From Ignelater luminosus (Eukaryota; Arthropoda; Insecta; Coleoptera; Elateridae), in contig VTPC01000434.1 in assembly GCA_011009095.1 (NCBI GenBank), positions 1 to 64,000 on the forward strand: 64,000 nucleotides of DNA. Direction: 5' to 3'. The notes below the pieces were generated by a model. That model was given only the letters and a program-made list of their open reading frames with translations. It was not told where the DNA came from and ran no database searches. Shown piece by piece: positions 37,580 to 49,923 of this stretch (the stretch's first letter is position 1; the number at the start of each line of letters is the position of its first letter). The position numbers were made by a program, and so were the translations under genes.

Positions 37580-38800
37580 AAGGGTTTTCCAATAAGAGGT
37601 GTTATTTTGAATAGCCCTCTATTTCGGTAGATGTCACTTTTGAAGCTATCATTTTTTGACATTTGACAAGTAGAAACTACGCCATTAATAAATATGGAAC
37701 GATATAAGCTTCAACAACGCATTGAAATTATTAAAATTCACTATAAAAATGGTGAAAATTTGGCAGAGACGGTTCGTAAAACTCGAACACCTTGTCGGAC
37801 CGCAATACAGAAATTGGTGAAAAAATTCGAGCTCTTGGGACAAGTTAGTGATGTGAAGAATAAAACCCGTGCACGTCGCTCAAGAACAGCCGAGAATATT
37901 GCTGTTGTAGCCGAAAGTGTTAAAGAAAACCTAGGTTTGTCCATTCCTCGTCGTTCTTTGGAATTAGCCATTCCACAAACGTCATTACACCATATTTTGC
38001 ATAAAGATTTGGGTCTTAAGGCTTATAAAGTCCAGTTAACACAAGAACTCAAGCCGGCCGATCATCAACAACGTCGTGTCTTTGCTGATTGGATCGTTGA
38101 AATGCATGGCTTCGTCAACAAGCAGAATTGTCGGATCTGGGGCTCAAAAAATCCAAGAGTTATTGTTGAAAAGTCTCTCTATCCTCAACGTGTGACTGTT
38201 TGGTGCGGTTTATGGTCCGGCGGAGTCATTGGACCTTACTTTTTCGAAAATGAGGCTGGAGCAACAGTTACGGTGACTGGATTGCGCTATCGAGAGATGA
38301 TTAACGATTTTTTATGGCCGGAATTGGATGGTATTGATCTGGACAACGTTTACTTTCAACAAGACGGCGCTACGTGCCACACAAGCAACGAAACCATTGA
38401 TCTTTTACGGAAAAAGTTTCCGGACCGTGTTATCTCTCGAAGAGGTGATCACAATTGGCCACCGAGATCTTGTGATTTAACACCTTGCGACTTCTTTCTT
38501 TGGGGCCACGTGAAAGAGAAGGTCTACGCCAACAGCCCAGCGTCGATTCAAGACCTCAAAGATGGAATTCGTGAGGCTATCGAGGACATAGGGCAGCCAC
38601 TGTGCGATTTGGTTATGGAAAATTTCATGAAAAGGATATTGTCCTGTAAGCGTGGTCGTGGTGGTCATTTGCCTGATGTTATTTTCCACTATTAACGGCA
38701 CACCTTCCTCTTTATAATGAAATAAACATCCGATCATTTATATTAAAAAATGGCACTTTTCTTTGAATATCAAAATAACACCTCTTATTGGAAAACCCTT
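37580..38800 (+). mobile_element. DD41D (rosa-like) Tc1/mariner element with perfect terminal repeats
   Basis: Both ends begin AAGGGTTTTCCAATAAGAGG and are perfectly matched for about 31 bp; TA flanks the element on both sides (37578-37579 and 38801-38802). Total 1221 bp. It encodes one nearly complete transposase frame. Perfect ends and an uninterrupted frame make this the youngest-looking element in the window. Confidence 0.95.
37694..38695 (+). pseudogene. DD41D transposase, open frame lacking the first catalytic Asp
   Basis: An uninterrupted 333-codon frame starts MERYKLQQRIEIIKIHYKNG. An N-terminal helix-turn-helix region (about residues 10-110) is followed by QQRRVFADWIVEMHG. The second and third catalytic residues are clear: FQQDGATCHT and CDLTPCDFFLWG, with 41 residues between the two Asp, hence DD41D. 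In relatives a segment of roughly 20 residues containing the first Asp (an SDEAHF-type motif) lies between EMHG and NKQNCRIW. Here EMHG runs directly into FVNKQNCRIW, so the first catalytic Asp is missing by an in-frame deletion. The protein may still bind the terminal repeats but should not cut DNA. Called a pseudogene for that reason; the frame itself is intact and could be translated. Confidence 0.9.
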
Positions 38801-38802
38801 TA

Positions 38803-41506
38803 GTTTAGTTATGATGTATTTAGCGCCTATGGCAGATGGTGTTTGCTGAGTTTAATGTCAGTTTCAGTCTCTCAGTCATTTTATTGATCACGGCGCAGCC
38901 CTTGCCACGGCGGCGTCCATGGCAAGGAACTTCATTTGCACGTTCTTGCTGTGGTAGAGTGTTACAATATCAATAAAAAACGCAGTTTCTCTTTGGATTA
39001 TTTACAGCGCGTTCTTCTTCGAAAGAGGAAATATATTTTTAATTTTGCAAATTATCTGAAATACCATGCTTTTATTATACTTCACACTCTTCATCTCGAA
39101 AATAGGAAATCTTTTCCTTACAATGATCTGTGTAGAATCTCCATCTGATGTTTTATCTACACTTTTTGAATCGCCCTAAAATAATAAAATATTGTAATCC
39201 AAAACCTGATAAATGACGCAACAAAGATTCTAAAGAAAATAAATGCATGACTATTGCATTAACTTTGCTCTGAGAAAAGCAAGTATTAATTGTATCTAAG
39301 TAATTTAGAAGATTTTGGTGTATCCAGTAATTTTTCAGATTTTGTCGTATTGACATATCCTTGTCAAATCTTTGTTCAAAAATCTAGAAAGAGCTTATTG
39401 TATCAAGTGAATCAAATAATTAAATTTGTACTTGTGTAATAATAATGTAATAAATTTGTTGTATAAAGATTGAAACTATGTAGATTAAATTAGTTATCTT
39501 TTCCTTGATATACTTTCAGCTTTACGCAGAAAATACAGCAAGTATAACCGATTTTATACAAAACCACCCTGTAAGCACTTCCATAAAATAGCTTGTAAAG
39601 AAATATTCTGAACGATGTATAAAGTTCTCATTCTTAAGTAAACTTTGTGCACCCTTGAATATTGAGTTTGCTTATACAAATGGAAAACCCAAATTCAATA
39701 AAATCTTCACCACTTCAATAAATTGGTTATCTGTTCAGAGATTTTTATAATAGAGCACTCCCCTGGACGCCGGAAAATAAATAAAATTTTTCTTTATTTC
39801 CATGTTCGACGATCGTGGTTCGAATATGTGAGCCGATTTCCATAAAATCTACATATTAAAGTTTTCGTTCCTCAAAGAAACGTCCAAAACAAAGTCAAAA
39901 ACTTGAAAACAAAGCCATTAAAAATCATCGAATCAATTATCCACTTAACATTCCTTAACTTTGTTATGTCTTCATAGTCGGGTCTAAGCGTAAAGTTTTA
40001 GTAACTTTCAACCCTCAAGTTGGTAATAAATCTGGGGATATAAGTGGATGAAGCGGCTGTTTTAACAAATTAGCTACTTATCACTTGAAAGAGTTCGCCG
40101 CCTCTACTACTACAACAACCGTTATGAAACAAATTAAGGGCTGTTCCGTTTTCATGGCGTTCTTGGATTCTTTCCTCTTCGTTTAATCCAATTAAAACTG
40201 ACTCGACCGCAGAATTTTAAGTGGGTTCTTGTATTTTCCGCTGAGATAACATTAAAGGATAGAATAGGTTTCCTTTTTAACACCGTTATCACTTTTCGTG
40301 CCTTACAAACAAAAAAAAAAAAAGAAGTTGCAATGTAATAATTAATGCTGAACTTAAACCTCACGTTTACAAATTTAAAACTTTCTACTGCTAAAATGTA
40401 AAAAATATTAGTAAATAAAACAATTAAAAAGGTTATTAGTTTTTGATACAATGTTGAGGAAGAAGTATGATCTAACAAATTTAATTTATAGAAAAATATT
40501 TGATGTTGTCCCTTATGCCTAGAAGACATGAAGACAAATTAGCTTTGTGCATTTGCAACTCTATAAACTAATTAACTTATTAATAGTTATATCATTTAAA
40601 TATGAAATTACACTGAAAAACTCTACCAAGCCAAAAACTGAAGCAATGATATCCCAAGAAGTTTTAATTTTAAAACAATACAAAATTTCAATTTTGTACA
40701 GTTTTCGACGATTTTTCTATGTTATGACCTGCCATGTTCTGTTGGTTTGTAGAATTGCGGAGAGATAGGATACTTTAAGATGAATTACATCTTGAAAATT
40801 CTGAAACAATACTATTATATGCAAGAGTCTCATACTGTAAATAAAATATTAATTGAAGAAATTCGATTTTGATGATTAGGTCGGCAAATGCTGTTGAGGT
40901 TGAACGTACCAGTAGGAGCCCGAAACTGAAACATAAACACAGTCTTTAATTTACAGAAAAGTTTCTCGACTTTAAATCTAAGAAAAGCAATAGAATCAGA
41001 AGCTGTTTGTATAGATAACCGAAAGTGAACAATTAAGTAAATCCGTAAAAATTGCAGACCCAAGCATTCAAATTACCAAGGAAAATTAGCTAAATCGTGG
41101 GAGAGTAATTAAAGTAGTAAATAAAATCCAATTAACATAGTCAACATCAAGGAAAGGAATAACCTTGCCGAGGTTGATGGGATTCTGAAGCCGGCCCAAG
41201 ATAAATAACGATTGTAAGATGATAAATACAAGATACCTTTATTTCGAATATTTTGTTTCTAATCTTGGTCTGAAGCTTTTTGTTGAAAATGGAAAATGAA
41301 ACCTAATACAAGAGCGTCAACAGCCAATGCTCTATTGGTGTTATCTTCGTTGCTTAAACATATTAAAACATAAAGAATTTGACTGTTACCTTCATACTAC
41401 CAATTTCTCGTGTATTTGTATATTCAATTAAAAGAACCATAACAAAAATATTTCTTTCAACTCTTTCGCTCTTCCATAAGCAACAACGACTTATTTGTAA
41501 TAATTT
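38803..41506. other. Non-coding region with an orphan hAT-type end
   Basis: TAGCGCCTATG ending at 38831 resembles the end of the MITE at 44561-44781 (AGCGCCTATG), but no partner was found. A small GC-rich hairpin CCTTGCCA ... TGGCAAGG lies at 38900-38927. A poly(A) run of 13-14 A lies near 40311. No recognisable coding frame; the 125-codon minus-strand frame at 40152-40529 shows no known domain. Confidence 0.4.
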
Positions 41507-42700
41507 CTAAGCCTGTTACATAAAGCATTGTTAGCTAACAACGTAGTTAACGACGTGATTAGCTTGATTATATCTTACCAATTCTGAAACTCATGTCATC
41601 GATTTAAGGAAAAATTGTTTTGGTCAGCAAATTGGTAATGGTTTTTGTATTTTGATTAAAAGCATGTGCTAACAGGAATTCAGAAGTAGTAGAGAGTAGA
41701 ATAACTACGTCGTTAACTGATAAATCTAGAGGGTTGGTTAACAAACTCTAAAACTTAGAAAGCTTCAGCTTGTTCTCCAGATTTAGTAGTAGTATTTAAC
41801 CCTGCCATCCAATCTATGTTCGACTATCGATTTATTATTTTCATCATATCCCCGCCATACGCGAACATTTGACATCGACAAATAGGTTCCTGTGATATAG
41901 GAGATTGCTCAGTCTGAGCCACTTCTATCTTTAGGAGGAAGTGTATGACTCGACAAGGATTCTTTTTATAAATGCACGTCTGGAATTTCAAATTTCATGG
42001 ATATAGCTGCTGACCGAATTGAAGATCACGTATTCTAAACACTTTAAGTTCCCTCCCCAATTCCTAAAAGAGATTCGAGGAAATCTGGTCCCAATAATAG
42101 AGAACATCCTCGTTGTCAACAAATAGCTGCAAGTACAAATCGTATTGCAACTCTTTAAATTCTCCAAAACCTGCTGCATAGTTAACCAGCTACATCTAAA
42201 TCCAAATCATCATCTACCTCTCCAAAACACCGAACAACGTAAGTTAGAGATCCTCTAGCTTGGTACTGCTTCAATTGGACCGAAACAAACGAAATTTTAG
42301 ATATTGTCAATAATGTTTCCAATTCGAGGTGGTATTCGAGCGGTCCAGCGACTAAATCCCCAAACTGACTGTTCTCATTATGATTATTTGTGGTTTCTCT
42401 TAGTGGTTAAGGCAATACTGAATACACCAATTACCGAAGCATGGTGGTTATCTAACATTTTAATAGTCCAAAAACTCGTGCCATTCTATTTAACAAAACG
42501 TTAGCTTTCCAGTAAATTGTTGACGTCTTTTGTTTATTGTCGTACAAACGAAATTCATCAAGCATGATGACAACATTTAAACTAAATTTGACCAAATGAA
42601 CTTGATGAGACATAGAATGATTACGTCGTCAACTGACAACTACTAACAAGGCTTTATGTAAACAATTCAGAAAGTTGGTTATCAAGCTTTAAAACTTTGA
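41507..42700. repeat. Diverged repeat family around an ACGACGT core, three copies
   Basis: A segment at about 41512-41570 (GTTACATAAAGCATTGTTAG, then GTTAACGACGTGATTA) matches the reverse complement of about 42620-42675 (TTACATAAAGCCTTGTTAG, then GTTGACGACGTAATCA). A third related segment in the same direction as the latter is at about 41697-41765 (TAGAATAACTACGTCGTTAA, then GTTGGTTAACAAACTCTAAA; the 42.6-kb copy reads GTTGGTTATCAAGCTTTAAA). The outer pair could be the terminal repeats of a 1.16-kb element, or these are independent MITE copies. Identity is about 70-75% by eye. Confidence 0.55.
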
Positions 42701-44552
42701 CACAACAAAATAAAAAAATGGAAAATTACGTAAAATGGACTATCTTTAGTAAATTGTTAAAAAGCCCTTGCAATGGTTCTAATGTGGTCGCATGTTATTG
42801 AGTTAAGGTACTCTTCATTTCAGTTTTAATTCTTTAGTTAAACCTGAAACTCAACAACAAAGTCATGTTGGAAATTAAATCTGCAGGGATAACATCAATC
42901 CTTATCCTAGAACAGCAGGTGTGATAGAAATGAAGCTTTCTTCTGTTAGATATGAGCAGGTTCTAGAAACCAGTCATAGAATTGAGTATCAGTGACCTTT
43001 TTTTTATTTAAAAAACTATTTGACCTCAAAAAGGAAAGCTGAAGTACCTTGTGTAATAGTTAACGATTCGGTACACATTCTAGTGAATAAATAACTTTTA
43101 TTTGTGGTACGAGAAAAGCATATTAGTTAATTTAGAGCCAAAGCATGGAATGAACGGAATGTTTGATGGCCTTTTAGATGCCTGAAGTCTCAAAGTTTAG
43201 ACGACTAAAATCAAGGTTTTTATCTTGACATCCTAAACATCTTAAGAAAAAGTCTACTCATTAACAAAAAAAGGAGAGTAAAGAGTGCAGTTTTTCAAAT
43301 ATTTAACCATGGGGGTAGAAACCAGTGTTTTGTATGTATTTTATATTAAATTCGATAGCTGGAAGAAGGTATTTTAAGTTTATTTTATATTGTGGTTGTC
43401 AAATATAGTTTAGCATTCAGAAGCCAAATACTATAATAAGAGGCTGAGCTCAAGAGAAACAGAGCGACACAAATTAGAGCAAAAAGCAGTGACTGCTTAA
43501 GGTTTGTTGTCTTTTCCCAAAAAAACTAACATCTAGAATGGAAAGAAATGCCTTCGCCGCTACTGTCGGTGAGAAAATTAAAACTTTACACAATCACCTT
43601 GAAACCTTTGCTTTTGTTGCTTTGTTTCCGCTAAACAAGAATCGTGTTGCCAAGGTTACTAACGATGACTGTTAATTGAAGAAGGCACAAACATTGCAGT
43701 TCTCACCTGTGTCTTTTTCCAAAAGTATTATTTATGCTGTTTATCTCAGTATTGTGATTTTGCTAACCTACTTACTGTTAGTATGACTGACTGAACACAG
43801 ACCTTGACTACATTAGCTATACTCGGGTTTTAGTAGTCTACAGTGTAGTTCAGGATTGATGTTTTTAATGTTTTAGTGTTTCCTACTCTGGTACTCACCA
43901 ACACCACTAAAGTTGAGACTTTTTATATCCCTACTGTACCGGTCGAATCATTATTTCTGATTTCTTCTGGTTGTTTTTTGACGAAGGTAGTGTTGGTAAG
44001 ATTCGGGTCGTTTACTGTTTTTCTTTGAAAGTATAAAACTTAGTAATTTTGTGCCCATTGACTATAGCAATAGCAAAATATGCATGCATTATACGCCCGT
44101 TGAGCATGGGCCTGAAGTCTTTTGACTTTAACAAACTAGCAACAGCTTCAGATATATTTAATGTCTTTGGAATTATATTGAACAGTGGTGTATAAAGGTG
44201 AAATAATTCTAACTAAAGGCTTACCACCACCCAAAATAAGACATCCCACTATACATCTAACGAGCTAATTGCATAAACCGTTGAAGCTAAATATCTCGGA
44301 TTGAACACAAATTTTCAAAAGATAAGATAATCTTCAGGCAGTATTGGTTAATGATCTCAGCTTTCTGGAGAATGAGTTTTTGCAGTTTATTGTCGTAGAC
44401 TTATGGAGTTAATGTTTAAAGATGTGGAGAACGCCCTATGATATCGGAATACGGACAACAATTTCAGATCAGAGTTCTGAGGATGACAGTTAATTAGACA
44501 AAGCAGAATTGCATGATCATTATTTATCAGAAAGCATGTAAGATGATTTGTT
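42701..44552. other. Non-coding region
   Basis: AT-rich, no recognisable genes or repeat ends. A 46-codon frame starting MERNAFAATVGEKIKTLHNH at 43540 reads smoothly but matches nothing I recognise and was not called. Confidence 0.4.
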
Positions 44553-44560
44553 CTGAGGCA

Positions 44561-44781
44561 CATAAATGCTAACTACGTGGGTGCTTCGGAGCTCGAGCAC
44601 CCACGGTAAAATTTTAGCGGGTGTTGAGCACCCAGAGTTAGAAACGAATACATTATTGGTTTTATGTACCTCATAAGGTGAAAGATTCAGGTAGATACTA
44701 AATATAACTATAAAGTAATCTTAATCCTATATTTTAAAAATATTGAGCACCCACAGAAATTTTATAAAGCCAGCGCCTATG
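44561..44781. mobile_element. hAT-type MITE, 221 bp
   Basis: The left end CATAAATGCTAACTACGTGG and the right end, reversed, CATAGGCGCTGGCTTTA are degenerate terminal repeats. Flanks CTGAGGCA (44553-44560) and CTGTAGCA (44782-44789) agree at 6 of 8 positions, fitting an aged 8-bp target duplication. Repeated GAGCACCCA-type motifs occur at both ends, with a 9-bp-arm hairpin GTGGGTGCT ... AGCACCCAC at 44577-44604, typical subterminal structure for such MITEs. Confidence 0.65.
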
Positions 44782-44789
44782 CTGTAGCA

Positions 44790-47700
44790 GAACGAGATCA
44801 AACGAAAATCACCTGAAAAAAGTTTTCTATCTTAGACAACATTAGGCAGAGAATCTTTAATGTTTTTTTGTAAAATACGTTACGAGCTGTTTATGGTGTG
44901 AAGTAACTGAATGCACTAACGTATACGTAAAAGGCTTTTTACAAAATCTACAATACCCTTTGTTCTGTTTATTGCAGAGAAGTATTTATTTGAGACTCTT
45001 GAAAATATTATTTTGTTACAAATACTCATAAAAGTGCTCTAAAGCTTAGTCATGTTTCGCGTTCTTCTAAATTCATCGTTAAACTTCTAATCTTTTCGTT
45101 TTGATTTTTCCATAACGTTAACCTCTATGAAAGAAAAATTTTCACAATCATTATTGAGCATTTTTGAAAGATTAACAACATCAAGTAATTGTTGCTATAA
45201 ATTGATTACAATTTATTATAAATATCTGTTCTTTTTCTATTCAGAACCAAACGAAAATTAAACGGAAGTGACAAAACCATATGTTTAAATAAAATTATGC
45301 GTGATTGAGATTTGTCCAACTTCACAAACTGTAATATTGGCAACAGTCGTAGTTATTTCTTGTTGAAATGTCATTTGATGTTAGGGGTGAACTTTAGGCA
45401 TTTTCTAGTCGCGTCCAATGTCTCTATTATACCCTGATGAGGACATTCCGGGCAGGTATGGTCTGTCCTGAGGCGCTGCCTCTCATTAAGTCACGGAAGC
45501 TGCACACTGGCAATTTCCCTTCGCGCTTCATCGCAAATTACAGCCGTGACCGGAGTCCGGAGCCCCGGACTCCCTTAGGCCCACTACCATCGCCATCCTC
45601 TAAAGTTCTGAAAACTCTTTAATAGCTTTCAACTATTTTTGGCAGTTCGGCCTTTTTGTTATTGAATTTGAAATTGTTTCTGCTGTTAAGATAAACGATT
45701 TATTCATATTTAAAATTCTGGCACTCGGTAATCCTTTTTAAACCTTTTTTGAGCCATAAAATTTAAAAATAAATATTGTTCCTTCTTGAATAGGATACAA
45801 AAATCTTCGGAGGGTTTTTTAAGTTTATAGTACCCCTAATAAAAATTTACTTTTCAATTTTTGATCTCAAAGAATTTTACTTCCGTGTCATAACAAAACC
45901 GTTTTTTGCTCCATTTTTTTTCTGTTTCGGTTTTATTACAGATCCTACAGTAAAAAACGGTAAAAGTCTTTAAAAGCTTTCATGTTTTATTCATTTCTAG
46001 AATCTGAACTATTTTTATGTTTTATTGTAAAAAGAAAATTAAATATTGGAACAAGGTTATATCAAGTTAGGTAGTTTGTTTTGAAATGAAACTGAAACAA
46101 AAATTAAAGAAAATAAAACTCGTAGAAATTTTAAACGCTACAAATGAAAAATCTCTTCTTTAAGGGGTCGCCTGTCAATTTTGTACACTTCAGATCACAC
46201 GTATACACATATTGTTAATCAAATCTCTTCACTAGGGTCATGTTCAAGGGACAAGAGCTACATTAGGGTACATACTGATTCTGAGGGGATGTTCGCCCTC
46301 TCACATACGGTAGCACGACAAGGGTATCTAATACGAAAGGTGAAATCTTTTTATGCTTTTTATTTTTGCTGTATTTGTTTTATGACTGCAGAATAACACT
46401 ATGTTACAGTTTCATATTTTAATTTCTTTATTTAGGGTTTATTAAATAAATGCATCGTAAGTAAATATATTTATTGTGAAATATAGTGTTACAAAAAAAA
46501 TTGACTATAGATCTATTAACAACAATTAATTACGTTAGAAGAGGTTTAAGAGAAGTAATAATTAGATAAACAATGGCAGCAGTTTGGATAATGTTGCCAC
46601 CTTTATGAAAATCCCTAGTTTACTCATGATGATAGCAAGGCAAACCACTAGTCCCAGTGTGGTATCCTGTCTGGTAAAGCCTTGTGTATATCATACCTTT
46701 GTTTACAAATCTTGTAAATATGAATTTTAATTTTTTTTCGAACAATTTAATAGAAAATTTTCAATAAATTGCATAAATATAAGGTTTTAGACGTCATCTC
46801 AAGAAGATACATCTTTTAGGAATCGATTCTTAAACGTAAATAAACAAAAACGAGAGAAGTCAGGCATGCTACTAATGGCGAAACAGTTTTCCCGTGCCAA
46901 TTTTCTCTATTATAACACATTTGAAATGAATAATTGACAAGAGTATTAGAAGCGTCATTTGTTGTCTAGAATATGAGTTGCCTATTTTCGAAAATTTAAA
47001 CCTAGGATAAGTATCGGAACATTTCCGCACAATCTCGATAACGAAAAAAACTAAAAGCTTTTGGATTCAATTTCATTTTAAGGAAAAAAACTTTTACATC
47101 TCTAGTCGTGAAGGACCAACTTCTTGGCTCAAACCGTATCCCATTAGAATTGATCACAATCTTTTATTAGTACTGAGAAACTTTGCAAAGAGAATGAATA
47201 AAAACCGTGCTCTGGTCAGCCAGTAACAAAGCTGGATAAGAAGTAGAAAGCAGAATTCTGCAGGCAAAACACTGCTCCAACTCAAATTCTACGTTTTCTC
47301 GAAATTCGAAGAGCATGGATGACCTTGCTAAACCGTATCAAGAAAATTATTAAATGTAAGTTCTTTCTTAGTTCCTTAGATTTTCTTATAACTATTAGGC
47401 AAAAAAAGTTGAATCGAGACCAGGACTCATTCTACCACATACAGTTAAAGTTGTTGGAACCATTTCGTGTGTTCGTAGAATTATGTTACCTTGAAAACAT
47501 AAATTTGGGTTGCAATTTCTCTTATTTGAAACAGGAAAAAGCTATCAATCAAATTGTATTACACAAGATATCGTCTCGTGTTTTGTGTCAAAACTATTTG
47601 TCACCGAGAATAAAAGTCAAAGACATATTTTCTTGTTATTCGTTCTACGTTTTGCGTTTCTTTTAAAATCTGTTTACAGATATTCCATCTTTACGATTCT

Positions 47701-48760
47701 TAGTGGTCGGCAAAGATAAATAATTTCTAGCGAAACTTATAAGCTACAAAATAGAAGGAAGAGGACACAGGCTGGAAAATTCGTCTCGCGTTAGTGCCCA
47801 TAATTAAAGTTTGAGGATTCCCCGCCTTTGTTTTATGCTGAGACTAAAGTTGATTTGGGATACTCACGCTCATAGTGATTTTATGCGTAACAATATTTTC
47901 CCAATAACAAGTGGCGGTGTTAGAAGAATTTCTAAAACTAAAAACATAGAATGGCCTGAACACACGGGTCAGGTAAACAAATTGCCGTTCAAAAACAAAA
48001 AAAAAAGGATTAGTTCCATCTGATTCGTTTTTGTCGTTACCTCTCCTCCCCAAACGACTAAAACTAGAGTCTTTTGTCCTTTGTGTCAAAAATCGTATTG
48101 ACACATGTCTTTTTCTGTTGTGTAGCCTATAGCATAGGGTACAATATAGACGTGGTCCGACCGATCTTTTGTTATTTTCCGGTAAAACTATTTCAAAGAA
48201 ACCGACACCATTTTATAGTACCCATATCTTAAGACTTCCTGCGTAGACTGTATAGGTGGAAATTAAATGGGACAAAATCCTGATTTTTAAAATGATGATC
48301 GATGCAGACCGGCGTGACATACTGATGCTTAAGCAGTGTTGTTTTTTATTATCAACTACCGTTTGCCCAATAGGTTCCAATAATTGTCTAATTTCTACCG
48401 ATTCCTTCATTTACCTCTTTTGCATATATAAACTTAACTAAATCTAGCTAACAATTAGTTAGTACAGTTTTGTTATTATTTCATGTTGTGTTGACTATTC
48501 TTATGTCATATATCTTTGGGCCCTACTGAAGATGCATGTTGAGAATTAGAAGAATTACCTTGTATTTTAATGAGTAAAGAGACCGTTACTGTTGAGACCA
48601 AATTTTTCCCTAAATTTAAAGTTATTTCAGAATATTAATGCTCAGGATGTAGCAATCATCCATTAGACATTTCTTAATGCAGATAAAAATGTGGATGTTC
48701 AAAAGAATTTTGTTTTTTGACTTTAGGAAAACTAAACCTTGTTTAACAAAGACTTCTACT
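44790..48760. other. 4-kb mostly non-coding region
   Basis: AT-rich apart from the GC-rich block at about 45409-45622 listed separately. Frames at 46181-46396, 47319-47666 and 47811-48023 lack recognisable domains. Confidence 0.4.
45409..45622 (+). other. GC-rich exon-like block, unrecognised
   Basis: This block is clearly GC-richer than its surroundings. On the plus strand a frame preceded by an acceptor-like TTTTCTAG (ending 45408) runs through MRTFRAGMVCPEALPLIKSR at 45437 to a stop at 45620, ending in a Pro/Ser-rich segment (RDRSPEPRTPLGPLPSPSSK). It could be a terminal exon of an unseen gene, a 5' UTR, or part of an old GC-rich retroelement. I recognise no family. Confidence 0.25.
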
Positions 48761-48779
48761 TCCAAAGCAAATAAACTGT

Positions 48780-49230
48780 GACACTCGAAGAAAATATCAA
48801 TGCCAGTCTTAGACGGGCGGAAGCAGAGGCTTTAAAAGCTGCGTAGCTTCCCTTCAGCCATGCGTAGATAGATTGCATGGGGTGGTTGAATACGACGCTT
48901 GCCTGGAGCCGAGGCGGCAAAACCGGCAGAGGCCAGGGGAGGTAGATGTGGCACCCGCGCAACGTAGTTTTAGGTTCTCCGAGGTGCGCCTTCGATAGCC
49001 CGAGGATGGGTTCTTAATGGAAAACCGGATTTTGACTGATGATGGGTGCTGTGCGGCAAGAGGCAATAAAGAAAAATGAAAGAAAAACGAGTCTCGCCTA
49101 CCGGAACAAACGAAGAGACCGAAGGACAAAGGTTCCACATCGGCCCGGCTGTCCTGGGGAATCGACGTTGCCATTCATGCGCAGAACCGGGGTCCGTGTT
49201 GGAAGTGACAGAATTAATTGAGCTCGTGAC
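48780..49230. other. GC-rich block, possible retroelement part
   Basis: GC-rich for about 450 bp, with overlapping open frames on the minus strand (48854-49174, 106 codons, and 48756-48962) and plus strand (49039-49221). It sits just downstream, on the minus strand, of the LINE reverse transcriptase fragment at 49.5-49.9 kb, so it may be that element's 3' part or a separate insertion. No motif was recognised. Confidence 0.3.
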
Positions 49231-49499
49231 AACAGGATGAATGGGTGGAGTTAGTTAATTATCGATAGATTAGGGATGTAAAATTTAAGATATCTTTTAG
49301 ATCCGTAGGTAAATCCTGAGTGTTTTGTAGAAATCTGGAAGGGGAGGGTTTCATTTTGGCACGGAGTTTTCTACAAAGATTTTCTGAAAGAGAAAGAAGG
49401 ACTCGAGGGTGTATGTTCTGTTCAGGATGATGGTTTAGTGAAGAGAAATTCAAAGCGAGTATCTATCAGAAGAATCTTGGTCGTCAAATTCACCCAGTC

Positions 49500-49923
49500 C
49501 AAATCGAAAATCCTCTTACAAGGGCCTTCTCTTTAGTCCGGAGTCGATTGATAAGGTGACTAGGTGCGGTGGAAAAACAAGTGAATCTTTAATCGATGAA
49601 GGTCTTATAAGTATGAAGAAGAGTACGGGGGTTGCAGCCTGAAATTCTACCGCGAGTTTGGAGAGGAGACTGCTATTTTGCTAAACTAGCTTCAGACAGC
49701 AGACGAAAGGTAGGGGTACGTTAACACGAATGAGTCTCAGAAGAAGTCCTTCGTTCCAGACTTTATCAAAAGTACATTTGATATCTAGGAAGGTAGCGAT
49801 GATACAATGACCAGAGTTGATTGCACTACTGGCATCGAAGTGATGGCGGAAAATGGGATCTGAAGTAGATCTGCACGTTGCTGCGTGGGCACCAAGCATA
49901 AAAAGTGCACTGGTCCTGGACAT
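49500..49923 (-). pseudogene. LINE reverse transcriptase fragment (jockey-type)
   Basis: The minus-strand frame 49923-49681 contains ATFLDIKCTFDKVWNEGLLL, matching the reverse transcriptase block that reads FLDI.KAFDKVWHEGLL in relatives and holds the first catalytic Asp. Weakly legible sequence continues to about 49500 in other frames. It has lost the rest of ORF2 and the FADD block. Strongly decayed. Confidence 0.75.

Noticed and set aside
39820-39850. GTTCGAATATG, resembling a tRNA T-loop (B box)
   Set aside because: No matching A box or cloverleaf could be folded around it.
40152-40529. 125-codon minus-strand frame
   Set aside because: Crosses a poly(A/T) run and shows no motif; probably chance.
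47319-47666. 115-codon plus-strand frame
   Set aside because: No recognisable domain, and an overlapping frame of similar quality exists; treated as chance.
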